Positions 62,915 through 64,000 of a DNA stretch of 64,000 bases are shown here, one piece after another (the first letter of the stretch is position 1; every line of letters begins with the position of its first letter). The stretch is from NCBI GenBank assembly GCA_031363945.1, contig JANLVJ010000011.1, forward strand, positions 55,765-119,764, given 5' to 3'. The stretch comes from JANLVJ01 sp031363945 (GTDB taxonomy: Bacteria > Bacteroidota > Bacteroidia > Sphingobacteriales > Sphingobacteriaceae). The translations under genes and the position numbers were made by a program. Under the pieces are notes generated by a model that saw nothing but the letters and a program-made list of their open reading frames with translations, made no database searches and was not told where the DNA came from.

Positions 62915-63469
62915 GTGAAAAACATATTATTTTTTGGTGACAGCCTGACGGCAGGATATGGGCTGGGCAATGCCAACCAGGAGTCTTATCCAGCTTTGAT
63001 ACAAAAAAAGATAAATAGTGCAGGTCTCAACTATCATGTGATCAATGGAGGCATCAGTGGAGACACAACTGCAGGCGGCCTGAGCCGGCTTGGTTACTGG
63101 ATAAACCGTCAAATTGATGTATTTGTACTGGAACTTGGCATCAATGACCTTATACGGGGTATTCAGCCAACCCAGATTGGCACTAACCTACAGCTAATTA
63201 TCGATACCGTAAAAGTCAAATACCCGAGGGCCCAAATAGCCCTGATGGGGATGCAGGTTCCAGAATTTATCCCATATCCATTCGCTGCCACATTTAATAA
63301 CGTGTACTCACAGCTTGCCCAAAAAAATAAGATTGCCATTCTGCCCTCATTTCTTGCTGGGGTCGCTGGTCAGGCACATCTTAACCTACCAGATAAACTA
63401 CACCCATCAGCAAAAGGGTATGAAATTATTGCTGAAAATATATGGAAAGTACTTCAACCCTTACTCTAA
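62915..63469 (+). CDS. GDSL-type esterase/lipase (TesA-like)
   Basis: 184 residues from a GTG at 62915. Block I FFGDSLTAGYGLG has the nucleophile Ser; block II GGISGDTTAGGLSRL, block III ELGINDLIRGI and block V PDKLHPSAKGYEIIAENI (Asp and His of the triad) complete the SGNH hydrolase. It cleaves esters or thioesters of short acyl chains. There is no signal peptide, unlike E. coli TesA, so it is probably cytoplasmic, or the start may be further upstream. Confidence 0.92.
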   Translation: MKNILFFGDSLTAGYGLGNANQESYPALIQKKINSAGLNYHVINGGISGDTTAGGLSRLGYWINRQIDVFVLELGINDLIRGIQPTQIGTNLQLIIDTVKVKYPRAQIALMGMQVPEFIPYPFAATFNNVYSQLAQKNKIAILPSFLAGVAGQAHLNLPDKLHPSAKGYEIIAENIWKVLQPLL

Positions 63470-63725
63470 TCTGGTTCATTGGTCATAGTCTGGCAGGGCT
63501 ATAATTCTAAAGCATGAATTACAATTCTATAATGAAAATTAAAGAAGATGAACTTATTTTTAGATTTATAAGGGTCAAAGATTAATGTGATGTAAAATTT
63601 ACTCATTGAGAATCAGTCCGATTTCAGTTGTGAAGAAAAAGAGTACCTGAAACCGCTCAAAAATAACCTATTTGTGCATTTATGATTTATTCACCTGCCA
63701 ATAAATCAAATGAAAACCAGATTTT

Positions 63726-63798
63726 GATTCAGCAGCTCAGCTGGTAGAGCATAACACTTTTAATGTTGGGGTCTTGGGTACAAATACCAGCTGGATCA
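63726..63798 (+). tRNA. tRNA-Lys (TTT), abnormal T-arm, possibly a pseudo-tRNA
   Basis: Acceptor GATTCAG (63726-63732) pairs fully with CTGGATC (63791-63797). The D-arm GCTC-AGCTGGTA-GAGC is perfect, and the anticodon stem TAACA/TGTTG holds loop CTTTTAA with anticodon TTT. The T-arm is abnormal: the stem has one mismatch (TTGGG/ACCAG), and the loop is TACAAAT instead of TTCGAAT, losing U55 of the universal TPsiC. CCA is not encoded. It may still be functional, but could be a decayed copy. A terminator hairpin follows. Confidence 0.65.
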
Positions 63799-63800
63799 CA

Positions 63801-63828
63801 AAAAGCCACTGGAAATAATGGCTTTTTT
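63801..63828 (+). terminator. terminator after the tRNA
   Basis: AAAAGCCA (63801-63808) pairs with TGGCTTTT (63819-63826), with a 10-base loop and T-run. It directly follows the tRNA 3' end. Confidence 0.75.
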
Positions 63829-63889
63829 GTTTAAAAACATACATATCTAGATTGTCAGGAATTTAAAAACGGATAAGCATTAAAGCCTA

Positions 63890-64000
63890 TCATAAAACCC
63901 CATTTAACCTTCTGATTGTATCAACTTCTCCAACTTTATAAGCACTTCCATCTTTCCGAAAAATATCGTGAAACCATTCTTTTGGTTCTGCCCCATCAGC
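63890..64000 (-). CDS. 3' end of a protein continuing past the window, possible glycoside hydrolase
   Basis: The last 36 codons and TGA are visible. They read KEWFHDIFRKDGSAYKVGEV, DTIRRLNGVL. An ending of WFHDIFxxDGxxY...EVxxIRxL resembles the tails of some secreted family-5/10-like glycosidases, but this is too short for a firm call. It runs toward the tRNA terminator and probably starts outside the window. Confidence 0.6.
   Translation of the reverse strand, partial: ADGAEPKEWFHDIFRKDGSAYKVGEVDTIRRLNGVL

Overview
The window reads as a chromosomal segment of a Bacteroidota bacterium, most likely of the Sphingobacteriales/Cytophagales type. The evidence is a TonB-dependent receptor with a carboxypeptidase-regulatory-like leader, LytTR/LytS signalling, futalosine-pathway menaquinone synthesis (mqnC), the families DUF2911, DUF2141, DUF2271 and DUF6691, a dinB-dnaE2 cassette, and several matches to the Bacteroidota promoter (-7 TAnnTTTG with -33 TTTG). 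Shine-Dalgarno sequences are mostly weak. No rRNA, CRISPR array, integrase or intact insertion sequence was seen. One tRNA-Lys-like gene lies near the right end.

Layout. 1-1.7 kb: end of an ApbE-DUF2271 fusion and a PepSY membrane protein. 2.2-7.5 kb: a minus-strand sulfur operon (TauE-type exporter, persulfide dioxygenase-rhodanese fusion, split YeeE/YedE transporter, MFS carrier) beside the decayed C-terminus of a Crp/Fnr regulator. 7.5-10.1 kb: CPBP protease and a LytTR/LytS pair. 10.2-12.2 kb: glycosidase remnant and a shortened AsmA-like protein. 13.0-13.8 kb: rplU-rpmA with a clear promoter and terminator. 14.1-17.5 kb: two tandem paralogous histidine kinases and the wreck of a third. 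17.9-26 kb: housekeeping block (polyprenyl synthase, RNase R, oligopeptide-type ABC ATPase, topA). 26-31 kb: aldo/keto reductase, then an exported SAM-hydrolase-family enzyme translationally coupled to a TonB-dependent receptor. 31-36 kb: M13 and M1 peptidases and lspA behind an unusual repeat-bearing promoter. 36-44 kb: guaB, a paired M16 protease, mqnC-scpB and a GNAT-like protein. 45-54.5 kb: amidase, S24-like repressor, DUF2911 and DUF2141 proteins, with four visibly broken genes among them. 54.7-60.8 kb: dinB-dnaE2 mutagenesis cassette and a convergent hipBA toxin-antitoxin pair, in DNA that looks more GC-rich than the neighbourhood. 60.9-63.5 kb: an ECF sigma operon flanked by two 28-bp direct repeats, then a GDSL esterase. 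The right end holds the tRNA and the tail of a possible glycosidase.

Two themes stand out. First, gene decay: at least seven genes are broken by in-frame stops, frameshifts or truncation (Crp regulator, glycosidase, third histidine kinase, Gln/Asn-rich secreted protein, small outer-membrane protein, PAS kinase, unknown protein at 53.2-53.6 kb), and the tRNA-Lys has an abnormal T-arm. Second, the exported SAM-hydrolase-like enzyme overlapping its TonB receptor by ATGA is the best candidate for an undescribed system, possibly periplasmic processing of an adenosyl compound coupled to outer-membrane transport. All functional statements rest on motif reading of the sequence, without database searches.
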